Shown here piece by piece: positions 1 to 7,026 of a stretch of 14,280 nucleotides of DNA. The position numbers and the translations under genes are program-made. Numbering within the stretch: position 1 is the first letter of the stretch; each line of letters opens with the position of its first letter. Origin of the DNA: Elusimicrobia bacterium RIFOXYB2_FULL_49_7 (GTDB lineage Bacteria; Fibrobacterota; OXYB2-FULL-49-7); assembly GCA_001800515.1 (NCBI GenBank), contig MGVN01000039.1, positions 1 to 14,280 of the forward strand. The letters are read 5' to 3'. The notes beneath the pieces are model-generated. The model was not told the DNA's origin. It searched no databases and saw only the letters and a list, made by a program, of their open reading frames with translations.

Positions 1-157
1 GATTATTGTGCGCGAAATCATTACTTTGGAATGCACGGCCTGTAAGAGCCGGAACTATTCTTCTGCGAAGAATAAAAGTCTACATTCGGAACGGGTCGAA
101 TATGTCAAATTCTGCAAGAAATGCAACAAGCGGGTCTCGCATAAGGAAACACGCTAA
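1..157 (+). CDS. rpmG: 50S ribosomal protein L33 (5' end at window edge)
   Basis: L33 is a small zinc-binding protein of the large ribosomal subunit, near the E site. The frame is open from base 2 and stops with TAA at 155-157. Starting at the GTG at 8 gives 49 residues, the usual L33 length, opening MREIITLECTACK as the family does. Four cysteines in two CxxC pairs (residues 9/12 and 36/39, counted from that GTG) form the expected zinc ribbon, and the end HKETR is typical. The two codons before the GTG are also open and base 1 is G, so an ATG straddling the window edge could be the true start; I cannot decide. The middle and C-terminal parts are more divergent than most L33. L33 beside tRNA-Trp, secE and nusG is a common bacterial order. 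The family call is secure; the start is not. Confidence 0.93.
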   Translation, partial: IIVREIITLECTACKSRNYSSAKNKSLHSERVEYVKFCKKCNKRVSHKETR

Positions 158-176
158 AAGAATGGAGATGGAATTT

Positions 177-249
177 AGGTCTGTAGCTCAATTGGTAGAG
201 TAGTGGTCTCCAAAACCATTGGTTGGGGGTTCGAGTCCCTCCAGACCTG
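177..249 (+). tRNA. trnW: tRNA-Trp (anticodon CCA)
   Basis: The cloverleaf folds completely. The acceptor stem 177-183 pairs with 242-248 over seven Watson-Crick pairs, and the discriminator base is G249. The D-stem is 186-189 with 198-201, with one G-U pair. The anticodon stem is 203-207 with 215-219, and its loop 208-214 has CCA at 210-212, which reads UGG (Trp). The T-stem is 225-229 with 237-241, with loop TTCGAGT at 230-236. The 3' CCA is not encoded (GAAA follows), so it must be added after transcription. The gene sits inside a protein operon, 19 bases after rpmG and 9 bases before secE, so it is probably cut from a polycistronic transcript. Confidence 0.98.
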
Positions 250-258
250 AAAATAAAA

Positions 259-438
259 ATGAAAAAGATAGTATTATATCTTACGGAAGTTGTGGCGGAG
301 CTAAAGAAAGTGGTTTGGCCAACACGGGACATGTTGTTTTATTCAACGATATTGGTTGTCGTCATCAGTCTGATGTTCGCCTTCTATATCATGGTGGCCG
401 ATAAAATCCTGACTCAGATTGTCGGACTCATTCTTTAA
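259..438 (+). CDS. secE: Preprotein translocase subunit SecE
   Basis: SecE is the essential small subunit that clamps SecY in the SecYEG channel of the inner membrane. The ATG at 259 gives 59 residues, the length of the short single-helix SecE found in most bacteria outside the gamma-proteobacteria. Residues 1-25 form the amphipathic cytoplasmic helix ending in the conserved motif ELKKVVWPTR. Residues from about 28 to 58 form one hydrophobic transmembrane segment. The frame is also open upstream from a TTG at 223, but that lies inside the tRNA-Trp gene, so the ATG is chosen. Only 9 A-rich bases separate the tRNA 3' end from this start and no Shine-Dalgarno sequence is visible. The neighbour nusG, 21 bases downstream, is the standard partner. 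Confidence 0.96.
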   Translation: MKKIVLYLTEVVAELKKVVWPTRDMLFYSTILVVVISLMFAFYIMVADKILTQIVGLIL

Positions 439-459
439 ATACGGAAAGAAGAGATTATC

Positions 460-993
460 ATGGCCATGAAATGGTTTGCCATACATACCCTGTCGGGGCA
501 GGAAGCTCGCGTCAAGGAACAGTTAGAACATTTTATTCAGATCGAAAAAATTGAACATTTGTTCGGACGGATTTTAATGCCCACGCAGGATGTCCTGACG
601 ATAAAAAAAGGTAAGAAGGTATCTCAAACCAAGAAATTTTTTCCCAGTTATCTTTTAGTGGAGATGGAGCTCAACAAGGAGAGTCAGCATCTTGTCATGG
701 ATACGCCGGGCGTAACCAATTTTGTGATGGGCGGCACCGGAAAGCCTCTTCCATTGAAAGAGATAGAAGCGGAACGGATATTAAGCCGACTGGATCCGAA
801 AAAAAGGAAGGCGGATTCCGAGATTCCCTATCTGGTCGGGGATTCTGTGAAAATTAAAGACGGGCCGTTTAAAGATTTTGACGGCACGATTGATGAAATA
901 TCGGTTGAAAAAGGCAAACTCAAGGTTATGGTCAGTGTCTTCGGCAGGCTGACCCCTGTGGAATTGGATTTTCTGCAGGTGACCCCATTATAA
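460..993 (+). CDS. nusG: Transcription termination/antitermination factor NusG
   Basis: NusG binds the clamp of RNA polymerase, suppresses pausing, and links polymerase to Rho or to ribosomal protein S10. The 177-residue product has the two expected parts: an N-terminal NGN domain (about 1-115, beginning MAMKWFAIHTLSGQE, with the conserved FPSYLLVEM stretch) and a C-terminal KOW domain (about 126-177, with VGDSVKIKDGPFKDFDG and FGRLTPVELDF). Length matches the common 175-185 residue form, with no extra inserted domain. The ATG at 460 is preferred over the in-frame ATG at 466 because the weak GAAGAG ribosome site at 448-453 is 6 bases from the former. It follows secE by 21 bases and precedes rplK by 12, so it is almost certainly co-transcribed with both. 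Confidence 0.98.
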   Translation: MAMKWFAIHTLSGQEARVKEQLEHFIQIEKIEHLFGRILMPTQDVLTIKKGKKVSQTKKFFPSYLLVEMELNKESQHLVMDTPGVTNFVMGGTGKPLPLKEIEAERILSRLDPKKRKADSEIPYLVGDSVKIKDGPFKDFDGTIDEISVEKGKLKVMVSVFGRLTPVELDFLQVTPL

Positions 994-1005
994 AGGAAGG
1001 AAACC

Positions 1006-1431
1006 GTGGCTAAGAAAGAAGTTGCCAAAATCAAGCTCCAAATCCCGGCGGGTGCGGCAAACCCGGCACCTCCGGTAGGTTCTGCTTTAGGCCCTCATGG
1101 TGTGAACATTATGGAGTTTTGTAAACAGTTTAATGCCAAGACGCAAAATGATCGTGGGCTAATCATTCCTGTAGTGATTACCGTTTATGCGGATCGTTCT
1201 TTTGCTTTCATCACCAAGACTCCGCCTGCCAGCATTCTGCTGAAGAAGGCGGCCAAGATAGAGTCCGGAAGCAAGGAGCCTAACCGCGTAAAGGTGGCCA
1301 AGGTCACGCGGCAGCAGGTTAAGGAAATCGCCGAGCTCAAAATGAAGGATCTGACGGCTAAGAATATTGATACGGCCATGTCTCAAGTTATGGGGACCGC
1401 TCGTAGTATGGGTATCGAGATCGCAGACTAA
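1006..1431 (+). CDS. rplK: 50S ribosomal protein L11
   Basis: L11 sits at the base of the ribosomal stalk, binds the GTPase-associated region of 23S rRNA, and takes part in factor binding and in the RelA response. The product has 141 residues, the standard length. The N-terminal domain contains the proline-rich switch region [18 protein letters not shown] (about residues 15-32), where thiostrepton-type drugs act in other bacteria. The C-terminal RNA-binding domain, about 75-141, includes [18 protein letters not shown] and ends [13 protein letters not shown]. The start is GTG, fixed by a good AAGGAAGG site at 993-1000, which overlaps the nusG stop codon. The 12-base gap leaves no room for a separate structured leader, which matters because E. 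coli L1 represses its operon from such a leader. Confidence 0.98.
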   Translation: MAKKEVAKIKLQIPAGAANPAPPVGSALGPHGVNIMEFCKQFNAKTQNDRGLIIPVVITVYADRSFAFITKTPPASILLKKAAKIESGSKEPNRVKVAKVTRQQVKEIAELKMKDLTAKNIDTAMSQVMGTARSMGIEIAD

Positions 1432-1446
1432 AACTATACTTCTTTT

Positions 1447-1452
1447 AGAGGA
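1447..1452 (+). promoter_or_regulatory. Shine-Dalgarno site deciding the rplA start
   Basis: AGAGGA lies 8 bases before the ATG at 1461. An in-frame GTG at 1455 is only 2 bases after this site, too close for initiation, so the ATG two codons downstream is the better start for L1. Confidence 0.75.
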
Positions 1453-1460
1453 AAGTGAAT

Positions 1461-2156
1461 ATGGAAGGCTCGAAACGAATTCGTGAAGTTTATAAAACGG
1501 TTGATAAAACGAGGCAATATCCTGTTGAGGAAGCTCTGAAGCTTCTCAAAGAAGCGGCCAAGGTCAAGTTTAACGAAACCGTTGATCTGGCCATACAACT
1601 GGGGATTGATCCTAAGAAATCGGATCAGGCTGTACGAGGGTCGGTTGCGGTTCCAAACGGATTAGGGAAAAGTGTCAAGGTCTTGGTGTTTGCAAAAGGG
1701 GAAAAGGCGGAAGAGGCCAAGGCTGCGGGAGCTGATTTTATAGGAGCCGAAGACCTGGTTGAAAAAATTCAGGGTGGTTGGCTTGATTTTCAAGCTACGG
1801 TTGCCACCCCGGATATGATGAAGATTTTGGGCAAGCTGGGAAAAATTCTTGGTACGCGCGGCCTCATGCCCAATCCTAAAACCGGAACGGTGACCATGAA
1901 TGTTGGAAAAGCGATTAAGGAGATTAAGGCCGGAAAAGTTGAATACAGGATTGACAAGGCGGGTATTATTCATGCGCCGGTAGGGAAAATCTCCTTTGAA
2001 TTGCCTGCGCTGAAGGAAAATATTAAGGCGGTTTTAGCCAGTATTGTCAAAGCCCGGCCTGCTTCGGCAAAAGGTGCATTTCTGAAGAAAATATATATAT
2101 CAACGACAATGGGACCAGGCATCAAGCTCGATCCATCGTTCGTTGAAGCGGCATGA
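1461..2156 (+). CDS. rplA: 50S ribosomal protein L1
   Basis: L1 forms the mobile L1 stalk that helps release deacylated tRNA from the E site; in many bacteria it also represses translation of its own mRNA. The product has 231 residues, close to the usual 225-235. It begins [20 protein letters not shown] and carries the L1 core signatures: [21 protein letters not shown] in the first part of domain I, and the family hallmark [14 protein letters not shown] around residues 131-144, followed by the return strands of domain I ending GPGIKLDP. The ATG at 1461 is chosen from ribosome-site spacing. It lies 29 bases after rplK and 21 before rplJ. I found no obvious L1-binding mRNA mimic in the short gaps nearby, though one could lie inside coding sequence. 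Confidence 0.97.
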   Translation: MEGSKRIREVYKTVDKTRQYPVEEALKLLKEAAKVKFNETVDLAIQLGIDPKKSDQAVRGSVAVPNGLGKSVKVLVFAKGEKAEEAKAAGADFIGAEDLVEKIQGGWLDFQATVATPDMMKILGKLGKILGTRGLMPNPKTGTVTMNVGKAIKEIKAGKVEYRIDKAGIIHAPVGKISFELPALKENIKAVLASIVKARPASAKGAFLKKIYISTTMGPGIKLDPSFVEAA

Positions 2157-2177
2157 TTAATTTTCGGGAGCCTGAAA

Positions 2178-2720
2178 ATGAAAACGACATTACTTGAAAA
2201 AGAAAAAGCGATTGAAGCTATTGGAACGCAATTTAAGGAGTCTTCTGCCGTTTATTTTATTGATTTTATGGGTCTCACTGTGGAAGAGGCCAATGATTTA
2301 AGAAAAAGGATGCGGGATGAACATGTATTCTTTAAGGTCTTTAAAAATACATTTATCTGTAGGGCTATCGATAAAGAAGGAATAAATTCCAAGCTAAAAG
2401 ACAGTATGATAGGCCCTACCGCCCTGGCTGCTTGTCCGAATGATGAAATCGCACCGGCACGTCTGGTGACTGAGTTTGCAAAGAAGCAGAAATCGAAATT
2501 ACCCCGTTTCAAGGTTGCACTCGTCAATGGACAGATTATCGGTGAAAAGGAAATCGAGAAAATGGCCACAATGCCTGGCCGGAAGGAGTTGATTGGAATG
2601 TTGGCAAACGGTCTTCAGGGACCTATTGTTAAGTTTGCCGGTACTCTGCAAGCGCTTGTTGCAGGTTTCGCTTATGCAATTAGTGCTGTTAAGGAAAAAA
2701 AAGAACAGGAAAATAAATAG
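2178..2720 (+). CDS. rplJ: 50S ribosomal protein L10
   Basis: L10 anchors the L7/L12 dimers to 23S rRNA and so builds the flexible stalk that recruits EF-G, EF-Tu and IF2. The 180-residue product has the N-terminal rRNA-binding domain, including YFIDFMGLTVEEANDLRKRMRD (about residues 26-47, slightly longer than quoted in most motif lists), and a long C-terminal helix with ANGLQGPIVKFAGTLQALVAGFAYAI, to which the L7/L12 N-terminal domains attach. The ATG at 2178 has a GGGAG site at 2166-2170. The gene begins only 21 bases after rplA, so the structured L10 leader RNA of E. coli and Bacillus is missing here. A run of eight A residues (2695-2702) falls in the Lys/Glu-rich tail just before the stop. 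Confidence 0.97.
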   Translation: MKTTLLEKEKAIEAIGTQFKESSAVYFIDFMGLTVEEANDLRKRMRDEHVFFKVFKNTFICRAIDKEGINSKLKDSMIGPTALAACPNDEIAPARLVTEFAKKQKSKLPRFKVALVNGQIIGEKEIEKMATMPGRKELIGMLANGLQGPIVKFAGTLQALVAGFAYAISAVKEKKEQENK

Positions 2721-2754
2721 ACGCAAAGTCGCAATTTTAATAAAACCATACTTT

Positions 2755-2763
2755 AAAGGAGGT
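2755..2763 (+). promoter_or_regulatory. Near-perfect Shine-Dalgarno site of rplL
   Basis: AAAGGAGGT is almost fully complementary to the 16S rRNA 3' end and stands 4 bases before the GTG at 2768. It is the strongest ribosome site in the left half of the window. This suits L7/L12, which is needed in several copies per ribosome and so must be translated more often than L10 from the same mRNA. Confidence 0.85.
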
Positions 2764-2767
2764 TCTC

Positions 2768-3151
2768 GTGGCAACCGCATTGACAAATCAGGAAATCATC
2801 GACTCCATCGCTAGCAAGACTGTGTTGGAGCTTTCCGAGCTTATTAAAATGGTGGAAAATAAGTTTGACGTTAAGGCGTCAGCACCTGTGGCTGTGGCGG
2901 CTGCAGGTCCTGCTGCGCCGGCTGCTGCGGTCGAAGAGCAGACGGAATTTAATGTTATTCTGGAAGAAGCGGGCGCAAATAAGATTAAGGTCATCAAAGT
3001 GATTCGTGAGATCACGGGGTTGGGGCTCAAGGAAGCGAAAGACCTGGTGGATGGTGCGCCTAAGGCGGTTAAGGAAGGTGTTCCTAAAGCTGAAGCTGAA
3101 GAAATAAAGAAGAAGGTTGAAGCCGAAGGCGCAAAAGCCGCGATCAAATAA
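2768..3151 (+). CDS. rplL: 50S ribosomal protein L7/L12
   Basis: L7/L12 is the multicopy stalk protein that recruits translation GTPases and stimulates their GTP hydrolysis. The 127-residue product shows the three parts in order: an N-terminal dimerization domain that binds L10 (about 1-38), a flexible Ala/Pro/Val-rich hinge (about 39-57), and the globular C-terminal domain (about 60-127) with [18 protein letters not shown], then [18 protein letters not shown], the factor-contacting helices. The length is typical. Initiation is from GTG with a near-perfect ribosome site, 47 bases after rplJ. The next gap, before rpoB, contains a strong hairpin that may lower expression of the polymerase genes relative to the ribosomal ones. 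Confidence 0.98.
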   Translation: MATALTNQEIIDSIASKTVLELSELIKMVENKFDVKASAPVAVAAAGPAAPAAAVEEQTEFNVILEEAGANKIKVIKVIREITGLGLKEAKDLVDGAPKAVKEGVPKAEAEEIKKKVEAEGAKAAIK

Positions 3152-3193
3152 AGCTTTTAAGCTTGAAAGCCATTTTACAAGATAAATCAAGGG

Positions 3194-3220
3194 CATTGTC
3201 TTTCATAATGAAAGACAATG
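3194..3220 (+). promoter_or_regulatory. Perfect hairpin in the rplL-rpoB gap (RNase III site or attenuator candidate)
   Basis: Bases 3194-3205 and 3209-3220 are exact reverse complements: a 12-bp stem (5' arm CATTGTCTTTCA) closed by the 3-base loop TAA. Two G-U pairs (3192-3193 with 3221-3222) could extend it. It lies 43 bases after the rplL stop and 31 before the rpoB start. The downstream stretch TTGTCCTATTTTCTTT is pyrimidine-rich but is not a clean T-run, and the stem is AT-rich, so it is a poor classic terminator. E. coli has an attenuator and an RNase III site in the same gap. An equivalent role here is inference. Confidence 0.75.
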
Positions 3221-3251
3221 TTGTCCTATTTTCTTTGAAAGCGGGAAATGG

Positions 3252-6200
3252 ATGAGCGAAAGAGTATCATTTTCAAAAATTAAGAATCTCGCAGAGATTC
3301 CGAATCTTCTGAATATTCAGTTGCAGTTTTTTAGTGATTTTTTGCAAGAAAACGTTTTACCTACTGAGAGATCCGCTTCCGGTCTTCAGGGTGTTTTCAA
3401 AGAAACTTTTCCAATTTCTGATTCAAAAGGAAATTTTTCGCTTGAATTCCTGGAGTATTCGTTAGGGGTGCCAAAATATTCCATTACAGAATGCAAAGAG
3501 CGGGACATGACCTACTCCGTCCCGTTAAAAGCGGTGTTAAGCTTGGTGGTTTATGAAAAAGATGGCGAGACAAAACGTTTCAAGGAAAAAATCACCAACG
3601 AAGTTTATTTGGGTGATATCCCGTATATGACGGAGACGGGAACATTCATAATCAATGGGGCGGAGCGGGTCATTGTAAGTCAATTGCATCGCTCTCCAGG
3701 TGTGTTTTTTGATGAAGAAGCCGGATTGCAGGATATTCAGCAATTGAAGGGGAGAATAATTCCTTTTAAAGGAGCCTGGTTAGAGCTTATCATCTCCACA
3801 AAAGGTGTTTTATTTATCAGTATCGATCGCCGTAAAAAATTTGCAGCAACCAGCTTTTTGAGAGCCTTGGGCCACTCGACCAATACGGCGATTCTGTCAA
3901 TATTCTATGATAAAGAAGAAATTAAGCTGAATGACAAGGGAAAAGAAACAGCTAAAGGCCGGATATTAGCTGAGGATGCGGTTGATAAAGAGACGGGCGA
4001 AATGCTCTTGGAGTCCGGCGGTGTTCTGACGGAAGAAAAAATCGAACTACTTGCTGAAAAAATACACTCCGTGACGGTGCTGAAGGGATCCGGGCTTGAG
4101 GATTCGGTTGTGGTAAAAACATTAGGCGAGGATAAAACGGCCAATGAAGATGAAGCATTGATACGTATTTATTCTGATATTCGAAGCGGCGAAGCGCCGA
4201 ATGCTGAGACGGCCAGGCAGTTTTTTCAAAGATTATTTTTTGATCCAAAACGTTATGATTTGGGAGATGTTGGACGCTATAAGTTAAATCAGAAATTGTA
4301 CGGCAATCAAGAAGATACGTCCCGTTGTTTGACGACGCGGGATATAATAGAGACGATGCGGTATCTTGTAAGGTTGTATGAAGGTGCACAAGGGTTTATT
4401 TTGGATGATATCGATCATTTAGGCAATCGTCGTGCGCGAACAGTCGGGGAGTTGCTTCGTATTCAATTTGAAGCCGCATTTATGCGTTTGGCACGGACGG
4501 TGAAGGAACGTTTGGCTATTCGCGATAATGAGACCATTACACCTAAGGATTTAATCAATGCGCGAACCGTGACAACGGTTATTGGCTCCTTTTTTGGGAG
4601 TAGTCAGCTTTCTCAATTTCTTGACGAAACGAATCCGTTAGCCAGTTTAACGCATAAGCGTCGTATTAGCGCTCTTGGGCCTGGAGGACTTTCGCGTGAA
4701 CGTGCGGGTTTTGAAGTGCGAGATGTTCACCATTCTCACTATGGGCGGTTTTGCCCAATTGAGACGCCGGAAGGCCCGAATATCGGGTTGATTTCTTCTC
4801 TATGTACGTACGCGAAATTCAATCGGTTTGGGTTCTTGGAAACGCCTTATTATGTCCTCAAGAATGGAAAGGTGACAAACGATATTGTTTACCTGACTGC
4901 GGATGATGAGGATAAATATGCCATTGCGCAAGCGAATGAACCGTTGACGGAAGATGGACGATTCAAGAATGCACGCATTCAATGCAGACAAAAAGGAGAT
5001 TTCCCTTATCTGCCGCCGGAAAAAGTAGATTTCATGGACGTTTCTCCAAAACAATTGGTTTCTGTTGCGGCAGGACTTATTCCGTTTCTGGAACACGATG
5101 ATGCAAACCGTGCATTAATGGGTTCTAACATGCAGAGGCAGGCGGTTCCGCTTTTGGTGCCTGATGCGCCTATTATCGGAACCGGTTTGGAGGCAAAAGC
5201 CGCCTATGATTCTGGCGTTATGGTATTGGCTAAGCATGATGGTGTAGTCGAGCGTGTTTATGCGGATAAAATCATCGTACGTAGAAAGGGAAAGGCAAAA
5301 GATGAGGATTCTTATGCCGAGTTTCCGGAAACCGATGTGTATGTTTTACGTAAATTTGAACGGACCAATCAAGATACCTGTTTTAATCAACGTCCTATTG
5401 TTGAAGCCGGTCAAAAGGTAAAAGCAGGGGATGTGTTGGCGGATGGCCCTGCAACCGACCATGGGGAATTGGCTTTGGGCAGAAATGTGACTGTTGCTTT
5501 CATGCCTTGGTGTGGATATAATTTTGAAGACGCCATTATCATCAGCGAAAGATTGTTGAAAGATGATGTTTTCACCTCTATTCATATTGAAGAGTTTCAA
5601 CTCGAAGTCCGGGATACCAAACGTGGTCCTGAAGAGATTACTAGAGAAATCCCGAATATCAACGAAGAAGCCCTTCGTCACCTTGATGAAAATGGGGTTA
5701 TTCGCATTGGTGCCGAAGTTGAACAAGGGGATATCTTGGTTGGTAAGGTTACTCCTCGTGGTGAAACGGAGTTGACCCCAGAAGAACGTCTTTTAAGAGC
5801 CATTTTCGGTGAAAAGGCATCTGATGTAAAGGATTCTTCTTTAAAGGTACCGCCTGGCGTCAGAGGCATTGTGATTGATGCGAAGCTTTTTTCCAGAAAA
5901 GATCGCAGTAAGGGAGCCAAGAAAAAAGACAAGCAGATGATAGAGGATTTGCAATCGGAGCTCGGTAAGCAGATCGAGGCTATTCGGAAAGTCCGTGACG
6001 ACAAACTTCTCGATATCCTAAAAGGGTGCGAAATGGTGGAGATTCGAGATTCTGAAACCGGACAAATCCTGGTAAAAGAAGGAACGAAGTTCAGCAAGGA
6101 AATCTTTAAAAAGGTGAATTTAACACGTTTCTTAACAAGCGATGATGTTGTGAAAGAGGTTAAGCCTAACGCAAAGGCGAAAGAGCTGCTTCATATTGCC

Positions 6201-7010
6201 AACAAGAGAATTCTGGAGCTTGAAGAGAAGCTGGAAAAGGAAATCGATAAGATTGTTCGAGGGGAAGAGCTGAAACCCGGGGTTCTTCAACTTGTTAAAA
6301 TTTATATTGCGACAAAACGGAAGGTTTCTGTCGGAGATAAAATGGCTGGACGTCATGGGAATAAGGGCGTCATTGCAAAGATTGTGCCTTTGGAGGATAT
6401 GCCCTATATGGAGGACGGGACTCCTGTTGATGTTATATTGAATCCTCTGGGTGTTCCATCGCGAATGAATGTTGGACAGATTATGGAGACCCATTCCGGA
6501 TTGGCTGCAAATGCCCTGGGTGTTAAGGTGGAAACGCCCGTTTTTGATGGGGCTCGGTATAATGAAATTACCGATTTTCTCGCGCGTGCAAAAATGTCAC
6601 TCAATGGAAAGATGCAGCTTTTTGACGGTCGTTCGGGTGAACCAATTCATGAGCATGTTACAGTTGGTACCATGTATATTCTAAAGTTGGCACATCTTGT
6701 TGATGATAAAATACATGCACGTTCAATTGGACCTTACTCCCTTGTTACTCAGCAGCCTTTGGGAGGAAAATCGCAATTCGGTGGACAGCGATTCGGTGAA
6801 ATGGAAGTTTGGGCTTTGGAGGCGTATGGGGCGGCTTATGCACTTCAGGAAATTTTGACCGTTAAGAGCGACGATGTCGTCGGTCGCTCAAAGATATATG
6901 AGGCTATTGTCAAAGGCCACAATACGCCAAAACCAGGAATACCGGAATCGTTCAATGTGTTAATTAAAGAAATCCAGGCGCTCGGTCTTGATATGCGTAT
7001 TGAAGAATAA
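3252..7010 (+). CDS. rpoB: DNA-directed RNA polymerase subunit beta
   Basis: The beta subunit forms one pincer of RNA polymerase and part of its active centre. The 1252-residue product lies between the Bacillus (about 1190) and E. coli (1342) lengths. It begins in family style ([19 protein letters not shown]). The rifampicin pocket is at about 450-476 and keeps the sensitive-type residues D458, H468, R471 and S473 (E. coli D516, H526, R529, S531). The [14 protein letters not shown] block follows. [12 protein letters not shown] starts at residue 751, and the active-site lysines K1030 and K1038 lie in [12 protein letters not shown]. Between about 880 and 1020 lies a charged, coiled-coil-like insertion comparable to E. 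coli SI2. The C-terminus has the conserved clamp-contacting [21 protein letters not shown]. The start has only a weak GGGA site, but no alternative in-frame start lies nearby. Confidence 0.99.
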   Translation: MSERVSFSKIKNLAEIPNLLNIQLQFFSDFLQENVLPTERSASGLQGVFKETFPISDSKGNFSLEFLEYSLGVPKYSITECKERDMTYSVPLKAVLSLVVYEKDGETKRFKEKITNEVYLGDIPYMTETGTFIINGAERVIVSQLHRSPGVFFDEEAGLQDIQQLKGRIIPFKGAWLELIISTKGVLFISIDRRKKFAATSFLRALGHSTNTAILSIFYDKEEIKLNDKGKETAKGRILAEDAVDKETGEMLLESGGVLTEEKIELLAEKIHSVTVLKGSGLEDSVVVKTLGEDKTANEDEALIRIYSDIRSGEAPNAETARQFFQRLFFDPKRYDLGDVGRYKLNQKLYGNQEDTSRCLTTRDIIETMRYLVRLYEGAQGFILDDIDHLGNRRARTVGELLRIQFEAAFMRLARTVKERLAIRDNETITPKDLINARTVTTVIGSFFGSSQLSQFLDETNPLASLTHKRRISALGPGGLSRERAGFEVRDVHHSHYGRFCPIETPEGPNIGLISSLCTYAKFNRFGFLETPYYVLKNGKVTNDIVYLTADDEDKYAIAQANEPLTEDGRFKNARIQCRQKGDFPYLPPEKVDFMDVSPKQLVSVAAGLIPFLEHDDANRALMGSNMQRQAVPLLVPDAPIIGTGLEAKAAYDSGVMVLAKHDGVVERVYADKIIVRRKGKAKDEDSYAEFPETDVYVLRKFERTNQDTCFNQRPIVEAGQKVKAGDVLADGPATDHGELALGRNVTVAFMPWCGYNFEDAIIISERLLKDDVFTSIHIEEFQLEVRDTKRGPEEITREIPNINEEALRHLDENGVIRIGAEVEQGDILVGKVTPRGETELTPEERLLRAIFGEKASDVKDSSLKVPPGVRGIVIDAKLFSRKDRSKGAKKKDKQMIEDLQSELGKQIEAIRKVRDDKLLDILKGCEMVEIRDSETGQILVKEGTKFSKEIFKKVNLTRFLTSDDVVKEVKPNAKAKELLHIANKRILELEEKLEKEIDKIVRGEELKPGVLQLVKIYIATKRKVSVGDKMAGRHGNKGVIAKIVPLEDMPYMEDGTPVDVILNPLGVPSRMNVGQIMETHSGLAANALGVKVETPVFDGARYNEITDFLARAKMSLNGKMQLFDGRSGEPIHEHVTVGTMYILKLAHLVDDKIHARSIGPYSLVTQQPLGGKSQFGGQRFGEMEVWALEAYGAAYALQEILTVKSDDVVGRSKIYEAIVKGHNTPKPGIPESFNVLIKEIQALGLDMRIEE

Positions 7011-7012
7011 AG

Positions 7013-7018
7013 AGGAGG
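7013..7018 (+). promoter_or_regulatory. Shine-Dalgarno site deciding the rpoC TTG start
   Basis: AGGAGG stands 8 bases before the TTG at 7027, ideal spacing. The rpoC frame is also open upstream into the end of rpoB, but no ribosome site supports those starts, and the encoded residues do not resemble RpoC. TTG 7027 is therefore the start. Confidence 0.85.
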
Positions 7019-7026
7019 ATACGACT

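Noticed and set aside
6..203. 65-codon + frame overlapping rpmG and tRNA-Trp
   Set aside because: It is out of frame with L33, which has all four zinc cysteines, and it runs into the tRNA gene.
223..258. Extended secE start at TTG 223
   Set aside because: The extra 12 codons would be encoded by the tRNA-Trp T-arm and acceptor stem; ATG 259 gives the normal SecE N-terminus.
3151..3164. Repeated AAGCTT pair just after rplL (possible terminator)
   Set aside because: The pairing gives at most a 5-bp AT-rich stem with a 4-base loop and no T-tract; too weak to call.
3163..3209. Promoter in the rplL-rpoB gap (TTGAAA or TTTACA with CATAAT)
   Set aside because: The hexamers do not fall at 16-18 base spacing, and CATAAT is part of the hairpin loop region, so there is no convincing promoter.
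3952..4389. 145-codon open frame on the - strand inside rpoB
   Set aside because: It lies fully antisense to conserved RpoB coding sequence, has no recognisable domain and no ribosome site; it is a shadow frame.
5678..6097. 139-codon Ser-rich open frame on the - strand inside rpoB
   Set aside because: The Ser-rich composition is the reverse complement of Glu/Lys-rich RpoB codons; there is no independent support.
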